Assembly: GCA_028701715.1 (NCBI GenBank)
Contig: JAQVQF010000049.1
Location: 1 to 12,216 of the forward strand
From: Eubacteriales bacterium
GTDB taxonomy: Bacteria > Bacillota > Clostridia > Oscillospirales > CAG-382
DNA: 12,216 bases
Reading direction: 5' to 3'
Positions within the stretch are counted from its first letter, which is position 1, and every line of letters begins with the position of its first letter. The notes under the pieces were generated by a model. The model saw only the letters and a program-made list of their open reading frames with translations. It was not told the DNA's origin and searched no databases. This document shows, piece by piece, positions 1 to 7,107 of this stretch. Made by a program: the position numbers and the translations under genes.

Positions 1-58
1 ACAAAACAGAAAAAATCCCAAAAAAGATATGGTAAACATTGCTTTGTTCGCGTTAATA

Positions 59-67
59 TGTTATTAT
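59..67 (+). promoter_or_regulatory. Candidate extended -10 promoter for the first gene cluster
   Basis: An extended -10 element, TG (59-60), one base, then TATTAT (62-67), lies 30 bases before the first start codon. A weak -35-like TTGCTT sits at 39-44 with a 17-base spacer. The predicted transcript would start near 74, leaving room for the AAGGA ribosome binding site at 84-88. It is the only convincing promoter before the ten-gene run. The call rests on motif match and position alone. Confidence 0.45.
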
Positions 68-97
68 ATTTCATAAAAAACGTAAGGAATATAAGAA

Positions 98-757
98 ATG
101 GATTTGAATGTACTAAAACAGATCGCATCAAAACAAATGGAAAACGAGCGCAGCCACACCTGGAAGGAACGCGGCAATAAATATTACCACGGAGAAAGGA
201 CCGCAAAGCTGGCGGTGACGCTGCGTAAGCTTATCTTTCCCGACGATCCTTCGCATGATGATATACTGACCGTCGCCGCGTGGTTTCACGATATCGCCAA
301 CGGAGCGGAGGAACACGCCGAAAAGGGCGCGGAAATCACAAGAAAACTGCTGTCCAATTTGTGTTCTCCCGCGGAGCTTGACGAAATCTGCGGGATAATA
401 GCGGTTCATGACGACAGGTATTCCGACAGGGCGATGTTTTCCGACCGGGTTAAGCTGCATCAGGACGCCGATCATCTCGACCATTTCGGCACTTTTGAAA
501 TCTGGATGAAATTTTTGTATGCGGTTTCGCATGACATGACAATAAATAGTATAAAAGATCACATGGTTAAGGTGTTTCCATCTCATACCGTAATTTTTAG
601 GAACGAATTGAATTATGAAATAAGCAAATTGATTTACGACGATAAAGCAAATTTCCAAAAAAGCTTTATTGAACGCTTCGCGGTGGAATTATCCGGAGAA
701 ATATGTAATTCGGACGAAATAATAAAAAAATGGCGTCTCACAGAGGACATTAAATAA
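98..757 (+). CDS. HD-domain metal-dependent phosphohydrolase
   Basis: This 219-residue soluble protein has the HD-superfamily metal ligands in order: His31, the His64-Asp65 pair inside AAWFHDIANG, His73, His104 and Asp123 in the QDADHLDHFG segment. HD proteins hydrolyse phosphomonoesters or phosphodiesters, commonly of nucleotides, using one or two bound metal ions. The extra histidines (73 and 104) suggest a binuclear site. There is no signal peptide, membrane segment or GYP motif, so a cytoplasmic nucleotide or small-phosphate substrate is more likely than cyclic-di-GMP. AAGGA nine bases upstream supports the start. It leads the gene run and is followed after 14 bases by a Nudix hydrolase, another nucleotide-cleaving family. 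The family is clear; the substrate is unknown. Confidence 0.88.
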   Translation: MDLNVLKQIASKQMENERSHTWKERGNKYYHGERTAKLAVTLRKLIFPDDPSHDDILTVAAWFHDIANGAEEHAEKGAEITRKLLSNLCSPAELDEICGIIAVHDDRYSDRAMFSDRVKLHQDADHLDHFGTFEIWMKFLYAVSHDMTINSIKDHMVKVFPSHTVIFRNELNYEISKLIYDDKANFQKSFIERFAVELSGEICNSDEIIKKWRLTEDIK

Positions 758-771
758 AAGAAGGAATACTT

Positions 772-1251
772 ATGCCAAAGCTTGAAATAACAAACATGGT
801 TATGATACAGGATAAAACCACCGGCAGGGTGCTGGTGCAGGAGAGAATAAAATGCTGGTGCGGCATAGCCTTCCCCGGCGGGCATGTCGAAGACGGCGAG
901 ACGATTTACGACAGCGCGGTGCGCGAGGTTAAGGAAGAAACCGGGCTTGACGTAAAAAATCTCATCCCATGCGGGTTCATGCAGTGGTTCAACAACAAAA
1001 CGAAAGACAGATATTTCGTTTACTTTTATAAAACCTCCGACTATTCGGGCGACCTTTTCGAAAAAACTGACGAAGGAAAGGTATTCTGGGTAAGACCCGA
1101 AGAGCTGTCCGATATGAACACCCCGGGGAATTTTAAGGAATACCTGCCCGTGTTTTTCGGCGATAAATTTACGGAAGCATATTGCTCCTGGAATGACGAT
1201 ATAAAGTACGATATGACAAAGAAAAATCCATACGGAATTGTTTTCAGATGA
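772..1251 (+). CDS. Nudix hydrolase (MutT-like)
   Basis: The 159-residue protein carries a complete Nudix box: Gly37, five residues, Glu43, seven residues, then Arg51-Glu52, Glu55-Glu56, Gly58 and Leu59. The Glu residues bind Mg2+ and the fold cleaves nucleoside diphosphate linkages such as (oxidised) dNTPs or nucleotide sugars. The short single-domain form, with GGH just before the box and a FWVRPEEL segment near 105-111, resembles the 8-oxo-dGTP diphosphatase (NUDT1/MutT) subgroup, but the substrate cannot be read from the sequence. AAGGA at 761-765 gives a good start. The stop overlaps the next start (ATGA at 1248-1251), so translation with the downstream kinase fusion is probably coupled. 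Confidence 0.93.
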   Translation: MPKLEITNMVMIQDKTTGRVLVQERIKCWCGIAFPGGHVEDGETIYDSAVREVKEETGLDVKNLIPCGFMQWFNNKTKDRYFVYFYKTSDYSGDLFEKTDEGKVFWVRPEELSDMNTPGNFKEYLPVFFGDKFTEAYCSWNDDIKYDMTKKNPYGIVFR

Positions 1252-2936
1252 ACATGATGAAATTCATAAAGACCGAGCCTGTCACAAAGGGCTGGTCGTG
1301 CGACAAAAAATACCGTGTCACAAAGGCCGACGGAACTGAATATCTGCTTCGTGTGTCTCCCGTCGGGCAGTACGAACGCAAAAAAGCGATGTTTGAGATG
1401 ACAAAACGCGTCGCTTCCCTCGGCGTGCCGATGTGTGTTCCGGTTGAGTTCGGAGTATGCGAGGACGGAGTATATGCATTGCAAACCTGGATAGACGGAA
1501 AAGACGCGCAGGAAGTTATTCCTTTGCTTTCTGACACACAGCAGTATATTTTTGGGTTGGAAGCGGGGAGGATACTTAAAAAAATTCATTCCATTCCCGC
1601 GCCGAAAGGTCAGGAGGACTGGGAAATCCGTTTAAACCGCAAGCTTGACCGCAAGGTAAAAGCATACCGCGAATGCCCGATAAAATTTAAAGGATCGGAG
1701 GCAATGGAGGAATATATAAGCGAAAACCGCCATCTGCTGAGGAGCCGTCCCCAATGCTATCAACACGGGGATTACCATATCGGCAATATGATGCTTTCCG
1801 GCGGGAAGCTGTATATTATCGACTTCGACCGCGACGATTTCGGTGATCCGTGGGAGGAATTCAACCGTATTGTTTGGTGCGCGCAGATGTCGCCGCTGTT
1901 CGCGTCCGGCATGGTGAACGGATACTTTGACGGTAATATTCCGATTGAATTCTGGAAATTGCTTGTCCTGTATATTTCGGGTAATATGCTGTCATCTTTT
2001 CCGTGGGCGCTGCCCTTCGGCGAAGAGGAGGTAGAAACGATGCGGCGGCAGGCAAAAGAGGTGCTTGCCTGGTACGACGATATGAAAACCGTTATACCGA
2101 AATGGTATTCGGAAGGCTTCTGTATTCAGTATATTAACGGTATGCCCTGCAAGCTGAAATCGCCCTTTGACTTCGGTTTTCTCGACCGTTACGGTAAGGT
2201 TTTTAAGATATTCGACGATCAGGATTCGGGAAATATTTGCTTCGGCACGGAAAAGGACGGCAAAAGGTATTTTATCAAGTTCGCGGGCGCTCCGGCGGAA
2301 CGCTATAACGGCGATATTAGAACAGCGGTTGACAGGCTGAAGAACGCCGTCAGGGTATATACCGACCTTGCACATCCCTGCCTTATTAAGCTTATTAAAG
2401 CGGAGGAAATCGGAGGAGGCTTCGCCGCCGTGTTCGAATGGGCTGACGGCGATTGCATGGGGCGCATGTATCCGGAATCCCACAGGGCGTTTATGGCGCT
2501 TCCGGTTGAGGAAAGGCTGAAGGCTTTTGACGATATCCTCTCTTTCCATGAATATGTCAACGGGTGTGGATATGTCGCGGTGGATTTCTATGACGGCAGT
2601 ATAATGTATGATTTCAAAAACCATAAAACAATTATATGCGATATAGATTATTATGTTAAAAAGCCTTATATTAACCCTATCGGGCGCATGTGGGGCAGCT
2701 CCCGCTTCATGTCTCCGGAGGAATTTATAAAGGGCGAAGCGATAGACGAAGTGACAAATGTCTATACAATGGGCGCGACCGCGTTCGCGCTGTTCGCGGA
2801 TTATAAAAGGGACGCGGCAGGCTGGACGCTTTCCGCAAATAAATACAGTGCAGCTGTTAAAGCCGTAAGCGGAAACCGCTCGGAAAGACAGAATTCCATA
2901 AAGCAGTTTACGGAAGAGTGGAGAACCACAGATTAA
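1248..2936 (+). CDS. APH-like phosphotransferase fused to Ser/Thr-protein-kinase-like domain
   Basis: This 562-residue protein appears to contain two kinase-fold domains. Residues 1-285 look like an aminoglycoside/choline phosphotransferase: Arg35 in YLLRVS at the usual ATP-lysine position, the catalytic motif QHGDYHIGN (His173, Asp175, Asn180) and the metal-binding IDFD (Asp192, Asp194). Residues 295-560 look like a eukaryotic-type protein kinase: Lys344 in YFIKF, an HPCLIKL segment after helix C, VAVD with Asp446 in place of HRD, DID (465-467) in place of DFG, and RFMSPEE (486-492) matching the APE region. The usual Asn after the catalytic Asp is Ser451, so the second domain may be weak or inactive. 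The ATGA overlap with the Nudix stop suggests coupled translation. Alternative in-frame ATGs follow at 1254 and 1257. No membrane segment is visible. The phosphoacceptor is unknown; an antibiotic-modifying role is possible but not shown. Confidence 0.85.
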   Translation: MNMMKFIKTEPVTKGWSCDKKYRVTKADGTEYLLRVSPVGQYERKKAMFEMTKRVASLGVPMCVPVEFGVCEDGVYALQTWIDGKDAQEVIPLLSDTQQYIFGLEAGRILKKIHSIPAPKGQEDWEIRLNRKLDRKVKAYRECPIKFKGSEAMEEYISENRHLLRSRPQCYQHGDYHIGNMMLSGGKLYIIDFDRDDFGDPWEEFNRIVWCAQMSPLFASGMVNGYFDGNIPIEFWKLLVLYISGNMLSSFPWALPFGEEEVETMRRQAKEVLAWYDDMKTVIPKWYSEGFCIQYINGMPCKLKSPFDFGFLDRYGKVFKIFDDQDSGNICFGTEKDGKRYFIKFAGAPAERYNGDIRTAVDRLKNAVRVYTDLAHPCLIKLIKAEEIGGGFAAVFEWADGDCMGRMYPESHRAFMALPVEERLKAFDDILSFHEYVNGCGYVAVDFYDGSIMYDFKNHKTIICDIDYYVKKPYINPIGRMWGSSRFMSPEEFIKGEAIDEVTNVYTMGATAFALFADYKRDAAGWTLSANKYSAAVKAVSGNRSERQNSIKQFTEEWRTTD

Positions 2937-2950
2937 TTTAGGAGAGAGAA

Positions 2951-3709
2951 ATGATAAAGCTAATCGCACTCGACCTTGACAGGACACTGCTGCACACCAA
3001 TAAAGAAATATCAAATTACAGTATTAAGATTTTAGAAAAGTGCCGCGAACGCGGAATTTGCGTGATATATGCCACGGCAAGGCCTGTCAGGGCGGTCGAA
3101 AGCTACCGCAGGCTCTTCAACCCGGACGCAGCGGTCTATCATAACGGCGCGGTTATACATATTAACGGTCGTATTATAAAAAACAGTATAGACAAAGAAT
3201 TAACACGCGGTATTCTCAGAGATATAGAAAAAATTCTTCTCGGGGCAAAACTGTCAGTCGAAATAGACGACATACTGTACGCGAATTTCGACGCCTCGGT
3301 TTATTGGAGCGGCGAAGCAACAAGACAGACGGATTTTTCGGACCTGCCGGAAACGGGAGCGGATAAAATAATCGTCGGGGTTTCTTCAATGGATCAGATT
3401 AACGCCGTATCGGCGGTGCTGCCGGATTGCGTTTATATTGAAATGGCCGACAATAAAGTTGGGCTGATTGTCAGCAGAAGCGTAAGCAAGCTTAAAGGAA
3501 TTAAATATATAGCCCATGAATTCGGTGTTTCGCTTGCGGAAACCGCCGCTTTCGGCGACGATTTTAACGATATAGAAATGCTTAAGGAGTGCGGAGCTGG
3601 TGTTGCGGTTGCAAACGCCATTCCGGAAGCAAAGAACGCCGCCGGTTTTATAACAGGTACTAACGACGAGGACGGTCCCGCTATATGGATAGAGACTAAT
3701 ATATTATAA
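2951..3709 (+). CDS. Cof-type HAD-IIB family phosphatase
   Basis: At 252 residues this is a full-length Cof/HAD-IIB hydrolase. Motif I is LDLDRTLL with nucleophile Asp8 and acid/base Asp10; motif II is the Thr42 segment YATARP; motif III is a lysine around 180-182 (SKLKG); motif IV is FGDDFNDIEML with Asp203, Asp204 and Asp207. The residues between motifs II and III form the C2-type cap, ending at the typical Lys-containing return to the core. The family dephosphorylates sugar phosphates, pyridoxal phosphate or flavin precursors with broad specificity. The start follows a GGAGAG site at 2941-2946 and lies 14 bases after the kinase-fusion stop, consistent with one transcript. The substrate cannot be assigned. 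Confidence 0.92.
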   Translation: MIKLIALDLDRTLLHTNKEISNYSIKILEKCRERGICVIYATARPVRAVESYRRLFNPDAAVYHNGAVIHINGRIIKNSIDKELTRGILRDIEKILLGAKLSVEIDDILYANFDASVYWSGEATRQTDFSDLPETGADKIIVGVSSMDQINAVSAVLPDCVYIEMADNKVGLIVSRSVSKLKGIKYIAHEFGVSLAETAAFGDDFNDIEMLKECGAGVAVANAIPEAKNAAGFITGTNDEDGPAIWIETNIL

Positions 3710-3754
3710 AATTTGAATTTATTGTTTATTGCGATTTCATCGAGGAGCAACGAT

Positions 3755-4420
3755 ATGAAAGCGGTTATATTCGATTTATTTGAGACTCTTATCACCGAAT
3801 GGGTGACGGAAAAGTACACATCTGCGCTCTGCGCCGCGGATCTCGGCGTCAACCCCGCGCTTTATAGGGAAATATGGGAATCCATGAACGACTTGCGGAA
3901 TACGGGGAAAATCACCCACGAGCAGGCGGTGATACTAATATGCGAAAAAGCGGGAGTTCCGCTTTCGGCGGAAAAGCTCGCTTATGTCGTTTCCCACAGG
4001 AAAATCGCCAAGGAATACTGCATAAATTACCGTCATGCTGATATTCTGGATATGCTTTCGGCACTGAGGTCAATGGGTATAAAGATAGGATTAATCAGCA
4101 ACTGCTTTTCCGAAGAAGCTGAAGCATTCCATAAATCACATCTTCCGGCATATTTCGACGCTGCGGTTCTGTCATATGAGGCAGGAATAACTAAACCCGA
4201 TCCGGAAATATATAAGCTTTGCGCGAAAAAGCTCGGCGTTTTACCGTCCGAATGCCTCTTCGTAGGTGATGGTGGGAGTAGTGAGCTTAAAGGTGCGGAA
4301 AGCGTCGGGATGAAGCCGCTACGAGCTATGTGGTTTTTAAACCGTTATGCTAAAAACATTGAACAAATGCCGTTTAATCAAGCGGAAACGCCAGATGATG
4401 TGTTGAAATACATTATATAA
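3755..4420 (+). CDS. HAD-superfamily hydrolase (HAD-IA type)
   Basis: The start at 3755 is chosen because AGGAG at 3743-3747 lies seven bases before it and the HAD core begins immediately (MKAVIFDLFETL). An in-frame ATG at 3713 would add 14 residues with no ribosome binding site. The 221-residue protein has nucleophile Asp7, motif II Ser115 (LISN), Lys147 in TKPDPEIY, and motif IV GDGGSSELKGA (Asp172, Glu177). A helical C1 cap lies at about 16-90. The second motif I aspartate, the usual phosphatase acid/base, is replaced by Phe9 (DLFET), as in haloacid-dehalogenase-like members where this position is aromatic. Mechanism and substrate are therefore uncertain. It follows another HAD gene by 45 bases. 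Confidence 0.9.
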   Translation: MKAVIFDLFETLITEWVTEKYTSALCAADLGVNPALYREIWESMNDLRNTGKITHEQAVILICEKAGVPLSAEKLAYVVSHRKIAKEYCINYRHADILDMLSALRSMGIKIGLISNCFSEEAEAFHKSHLPAYFDAAVLSYEAGITKPDPEIYKLCAKKLGVLPSECLFVGDGGSSELKGAESVGMKPLRAMWFLNRYAKNIEQMPFNQAETPDDVLKYII

Positions 4421-4434
4421 AAAGGTACTTAATA

Positions 4435-5325
4435 ATGACTTCTGAACAAATAAAAACCATACTGTCACTTCATAAGCTGCCAGTCGGTGAAATTGAAAAA
4501 TGCAACGTGGGTTTTCGCAACGAGGTTTGGTTCATCGGCGACTATGTGGTAAAGCTGTACGGTAAGAATACATCCGGATATGCTAAAGAGCTTTGGTTTT
4601 ATAAAACCGCTTCGCCTTCTTACGCTCCGGAGCTTATCGCTTACGGTGAAAATTATATTATCTTAAGCCGCATACGCGGCGAAGGGCTTTACCATCTTTG
4701 GCGGGATATGGACAATACGCAACGCGAAGCGACCGTGGAAAAGATCGCGGATATCGCTTGCAAAGTAAATAGGGTTTCCTTAAAAGGCGGGGAAAGCTAT
4801 TTTAATATAGTCCCGGACTGGAAAGCTTACATGCTGTCGAGGATAGAATGCGACCTTGAGGAGCTTGAGAAGATAAATGGGATTCCTCCTTTCCTTGCGG
4901 AGCAAGTACGCAGCTACATGCATGAAAATTCCGGCTGTCTTGACGATAAGACGCTTTATCTCGTTTACGCCGACCTTCATTTTGATAATCTTATCATTGA
5001 TAAAACTGGAAAACCATATCTGTTGGATTATGAAATGCTTGAAACCGCGCCTCGTGATTTTGTCCTCGATGTCTGGCAGAGAATGACGATACACCCGTTC
5101 ACTTACGCTAACGAAGCCGACCACGAGCTGACTTTACCGAAGGATTATACATATATATTATCATGGATGCGGAAATACGCTCCGGAGCTGTTTGATCATC
5201 CCCGCGTCAGCGAGAGGGTAAATTTATACGGCATATTATACGAGCTTGATATACTGCGGGACTATCCAATGGGGGACTGGCCAATTGAGAGGATGGAAAA
5301 ATATTTAAAAGGGGTTGAATGGTGA
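4435..5325 (+). CDS. APH-family phosphotransferase (small-molecule kinase)
   Basis: This 296-residue protein has the aminoglycoside-phosphotransferase layout: ATP-binding Lys40 in DYVVKLYG, a hinge near 75-80 (YIILSRI), the catalytic segment VYADLHFDNLII (Asp180, Asn185) and the metal-binding LLDYE (Asp198). The His that usually opens the HGD motif is Tyr178, while the Asp and Asn are kept, so catalysis remains plausible. The family phosphorylates hydroxyls on aminoglycosides, macrolides, choline, homoserine or sugars; nothing here picks one. It starts 14 bases after the HAD gene behind a weak AAAGGT site, and its stop overlaps the following MazG gene. It is a second, unfused member of the same superfamily as the fusion protein at 1248-2936. 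Confidence 0.86.
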   Translation: MTSEQIKTILSLHKLPVGEIEKCNVGFRNEVWFIGDYVVKLYGKNTSGYAKELWFYKTASPSYAPELIAYGENYIILSRIRGEGLYHLWRDMDNTQREATVEKIADIACKVNRVSLKGGESYFNIVPDWKAYMLSRIECDLEELEKINGIPPFLAEQVRSYMHENSGCLDDKTLYLVYADLHFDNLIIDKTGKPYLLDYEMLETAPRDFVLDVWQRMTIHPFTYANEADHELTLPKDYTYILSWMRKYAPELFDHPRVSERVNLYGILYELDILRDYPMGDWPIERMEKYLKGVEW

Positions 5326-5633
5326 TGAGCATAACAATCAAATATCTTCAGGAATATATAAAATCAAATGATTTTAACCCCGAAGCAAAGGACGGGTATT
5401 TCATGAAGCTTGCGGAGGAAGTGGGGGAGCTTTCCCGCGCTATGCGTAAGAACTTACGTCCTCAAGCCGAAGGGCAGATAAAGGAAACCGTTGAGGAAGA
5501 GCTGTGGGATGTGATATATTACGCGCTCGCCATAGCCAATTTGTACAATATTGATCTTGAAAAAATTATACCCGCCAAAGAGAAGATAAACAATGAAAAA
5601 TACGGGGATTCTATAGTTTTCAAATGCGAATAG
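5319..5633 (+). CDS. MazG-like nucleotide pyrophosphohydrolase
   Basis: This 104-residue all-helical protein has the MazG/all-alpha NTP pyrophosphatase signature: EEVGE (Glu33, Glu34, Glu37) in one helix and EELWD (Glu61, Asp64) in the next, which together bind Mg2+. The family converts non-canonical or surplus (d)NTPs to monophosphates and pyrophosphate. The length fits a single-domain MazG-like protein rather than the longer MazG. The start is ambiguous: ATG at 5319, GTG at 5322 and ATG at 5325 are in frame just after an AAGGGG site (5309-5314). All overlap the upstream stop, so translational coupling to the phosphotransferase is likely. Start at 5325 would give 102 residues. Confidence 0.9.
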   Translation: MVMSITIKYLQEYIKSNDFNPEAKDGYFMKLAEEVGELSRAMRKNLRPQAEGQIKETVEEELWDVIYYALAIANLYNIDLEKIIPAKEKINNEKYGDSIVFKCE

Positions 5634-5645
5634 AAGGAAAAACAA

Positions 5646-6173
5646 ATGGAAGATGAATTTGTAATAAGATTCGCATCGCTTTCCGACGCGGAAGGGATAC
5701 TCGCGGTTTACGCTCCGTTTATTACTGACACCTGTATCTCATTTGAAACGGAGATTCCGTCCGTCGAAAGCTTCAGGGAAAGGATGCGCGGGATAATGAC
5801 CGCGTACCCGTATTTGGTTTGCGAAAAAAGCGGCGTTATAGTGGGCTACGCTTACGCTTCAAAGTACAGCGAGCGCGCGGCGTACCGTTACAGCGCCGAT
5901 GTTTCGATATATATCGCTCCGGAATATCACAGAAAAGGTATTGGAAAACAGTTATATACGACGCTGCTTGAAATACTGAAGGAACGCGGCTTTTACACCG
6001 TGTTCGCCTGTATAGCGGGTAAGAATAAAAAAAGTGAGGACTTCCATTATTCTTTCGGCTTTGTCAAAGTCGGTGAATTTCATAACGCGGGCTTCAAGCA
6101 CGGCAGGTGGCACAACATTATATGGATGGAAAAACCGCTTCGCGAATATACCAATCCGGAGGATGCGTTATGA
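5646..6173 (+). CDS. GNAT N-acetyltransferase, phosphinothricin-acetyltransferase-like
   Basis: The 175-residue protein is a single GNAT domain with the acetyl-CoA pyrophosphate loop HRKGIGKQLY (95-104). The N-terminal half (RFASLSDAEGILAVYAPF, then FETEIPS) and the AYRYSADVSIYI segment before the CoA loop are typical of the Pat/Bar family, which acetylates phosphinothricin, methionine sulfoximine or related amino groups. Asp85 stands where characterised Pat enzymes have a Glu, and the segment after strand 5 (AGKNKKSEDFHYSFGF, 124-139) is less like the classical enzymes, so the native substrate is open. AAGGAA at 5634-5639 supports the start. The stop overlaps the next start by ATGA at 6170-6173. 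Confidence 0.9.
   Translation: MEDEFVIRFASLSDAEGILAVYAPFITDTCISFETEIPSVESFRERMRGIMTAYPYLVCEKSGVIVGYAYASKYSERAAYRYSADVSIYIAPEYHRKGIGKQLYTTLLEILKERGFYTVFACIAGKNKKSEDFHYSFGFVKVGEFHNAGFKHGRWHNIIWMEKPLREYTNPEDAL
6158..6162 (+). promoter_or_regulatory. GGAGG ribosome binding site fixing the DUF1848 start
   Basis: GGAGG inside the end of the acetyltransferase gene lies seven bases before ATG 6170. This favours that start over the in-frame ATG at 6107, which would add 21 residues overlapping the upstream gene. Confidence 0.7.
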
Positions 6174-7087
6174 TTATGTCCGCTTCACGCCGCACGGATA
6201 TACCGGCACTGTACGCCGAATGGTTTATGAACCGTATCCGCGAGGGCTATGTGCTGACGCGCAATCCCATGAACCGTGCACAGCTTTCAAGACTTACACT
6301 TTCTCCGGACATCGTCGACTGCATTGTTTTCTGGACCAAGGACGCGGCGAATATGCTCCCTTATTTAAACGAGCTTGACCGGAGAGGATACAAATATTAT
6401 TTCCAATTCACGCTCACGCCCTACGGCAAGGAGCTTGAACCGGGACTGCGCGAAAAAGCCGGCATAGAAGATACCTTTATAACGCTTTCCGAACGAATAG
6501 GGAAAAGCCGCTTGGTCTGGCGTTATGATCCCGTTATATTGAACGAAATCCACGATATAAAATATCATAAAACGCAGTTTTGGCGTATGTGTAATAAATT
6601 ATCGTCTTATACAGACACGGTGACGGTCAGCTTTGTGGATATGTATTCAAAGTTCAAAAATATAGGAGCGGATATCATCCGCCCGCTCGCGGATGACGAA
6701 ATTTTTGAGCTTGCCGTATTTATCGGTACAACCGCAAAGGAATTCGGCTTGAAAGCGGTCGCCTGCTGCGAAAAATACGATCTTACGCCATACGGCATAG
6801 GAAAATCAAGCTGCATTGACCGCGAGCGCATAGAAAAGCTGCTCGGCTGTCCTCTGGATATCGGCGCGGATAAAAATCAGCGTCCGGGCTGCGGCTGCTG
6901 TGAAAGCGTCGATATCGGCGCGTATGACACCTGCACCAACGGCTGCGTTTACTGCTACGCCAACGACGGCGTAATAAAATCCGCGCGCCGCCGCGCCGCT
7001 CACGATCCGTTAAGCGGGCTGCTCACGGGCTTTGTCGCGGAGGGTGAAGCAATAAAGGAAAAACAGTTAAAAAGCAATAGAATATGA
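6170..7087 (+). CDS. DUF1848 family protein with C-terminal radical-SAM-like cysteine motif
   Basis: This 305-residue protein matches the DUF1848 family: N-terminal MSASRRTDIPALYAEWF, then an internal FWTKDA block, a YYFQFTLTPYG strand and a cysteine-rich C-terminal region. The cysteines are Cys241, Cys243 and Cys244 (PGCGCC), then Cys255-x3-Cys259-x2-Cys262 in CTNGCVYCYAN. The CX3CX2C spacing equals the [4Fe-4S] ligand motif of radical SAM enzymes, but it sits at the C-terminal end instead of the N-terminal end. The family is uncharacterised to my knowledge. An iron-sulfur enzyme acting in the cytoplasm is a reasonable inference. It overlaps the acetyltransferase gene at its start by ATGA and the next ORF at its stop, so it is in the same transcript. 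Confidence 0.88.
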   Translation: MIMSASRRTDIPALYAEWFMNRIREGYVLTRNPMNRAQLSRLTLSPDIVDCIVFWTKDAANMLPYLNELDRRGYKYYFQFTLTPYGKELEPGLREKAGIEDTFITLSERIGKSRLVWRYDPVILNEIHDIKYHKTQFWRMCNKLSSYTDTVTVSFVDMYSKFKNIGADIIRPLADDEIFELAVFIGTTAKEFGLKAVACCEKYDLTPYGIGKSSCIDRERIEKLLGCPLDIGADKNQRPGCGCCESVDIGAYDTCTNGCVYCYANDGVIKSARRRAAHDPLSGLLTGFVAEGEAIKEKQLKSNRI

Positions 7088-7107
7088 TGACGAGGGAAGA
7101 TGAGCAT

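Noticed and set aside
1992..3014. 340-codon open frame on the - strand
   Set aside because: It lies antisense to the kinase fusion and the start of the Cof gene, which have clear family motifs; its translation shows no recognisable domain. It is a compositional shadow.
6107..6169. Upstream extension of the DUF1848 gene to ATG 6107
   Set aside because: It overlaps the acetyltransferase gene with no ribosome binding site, while ATG 6170 has GGAGG at ideal spacing and begins with the family's conserved N-terminus.
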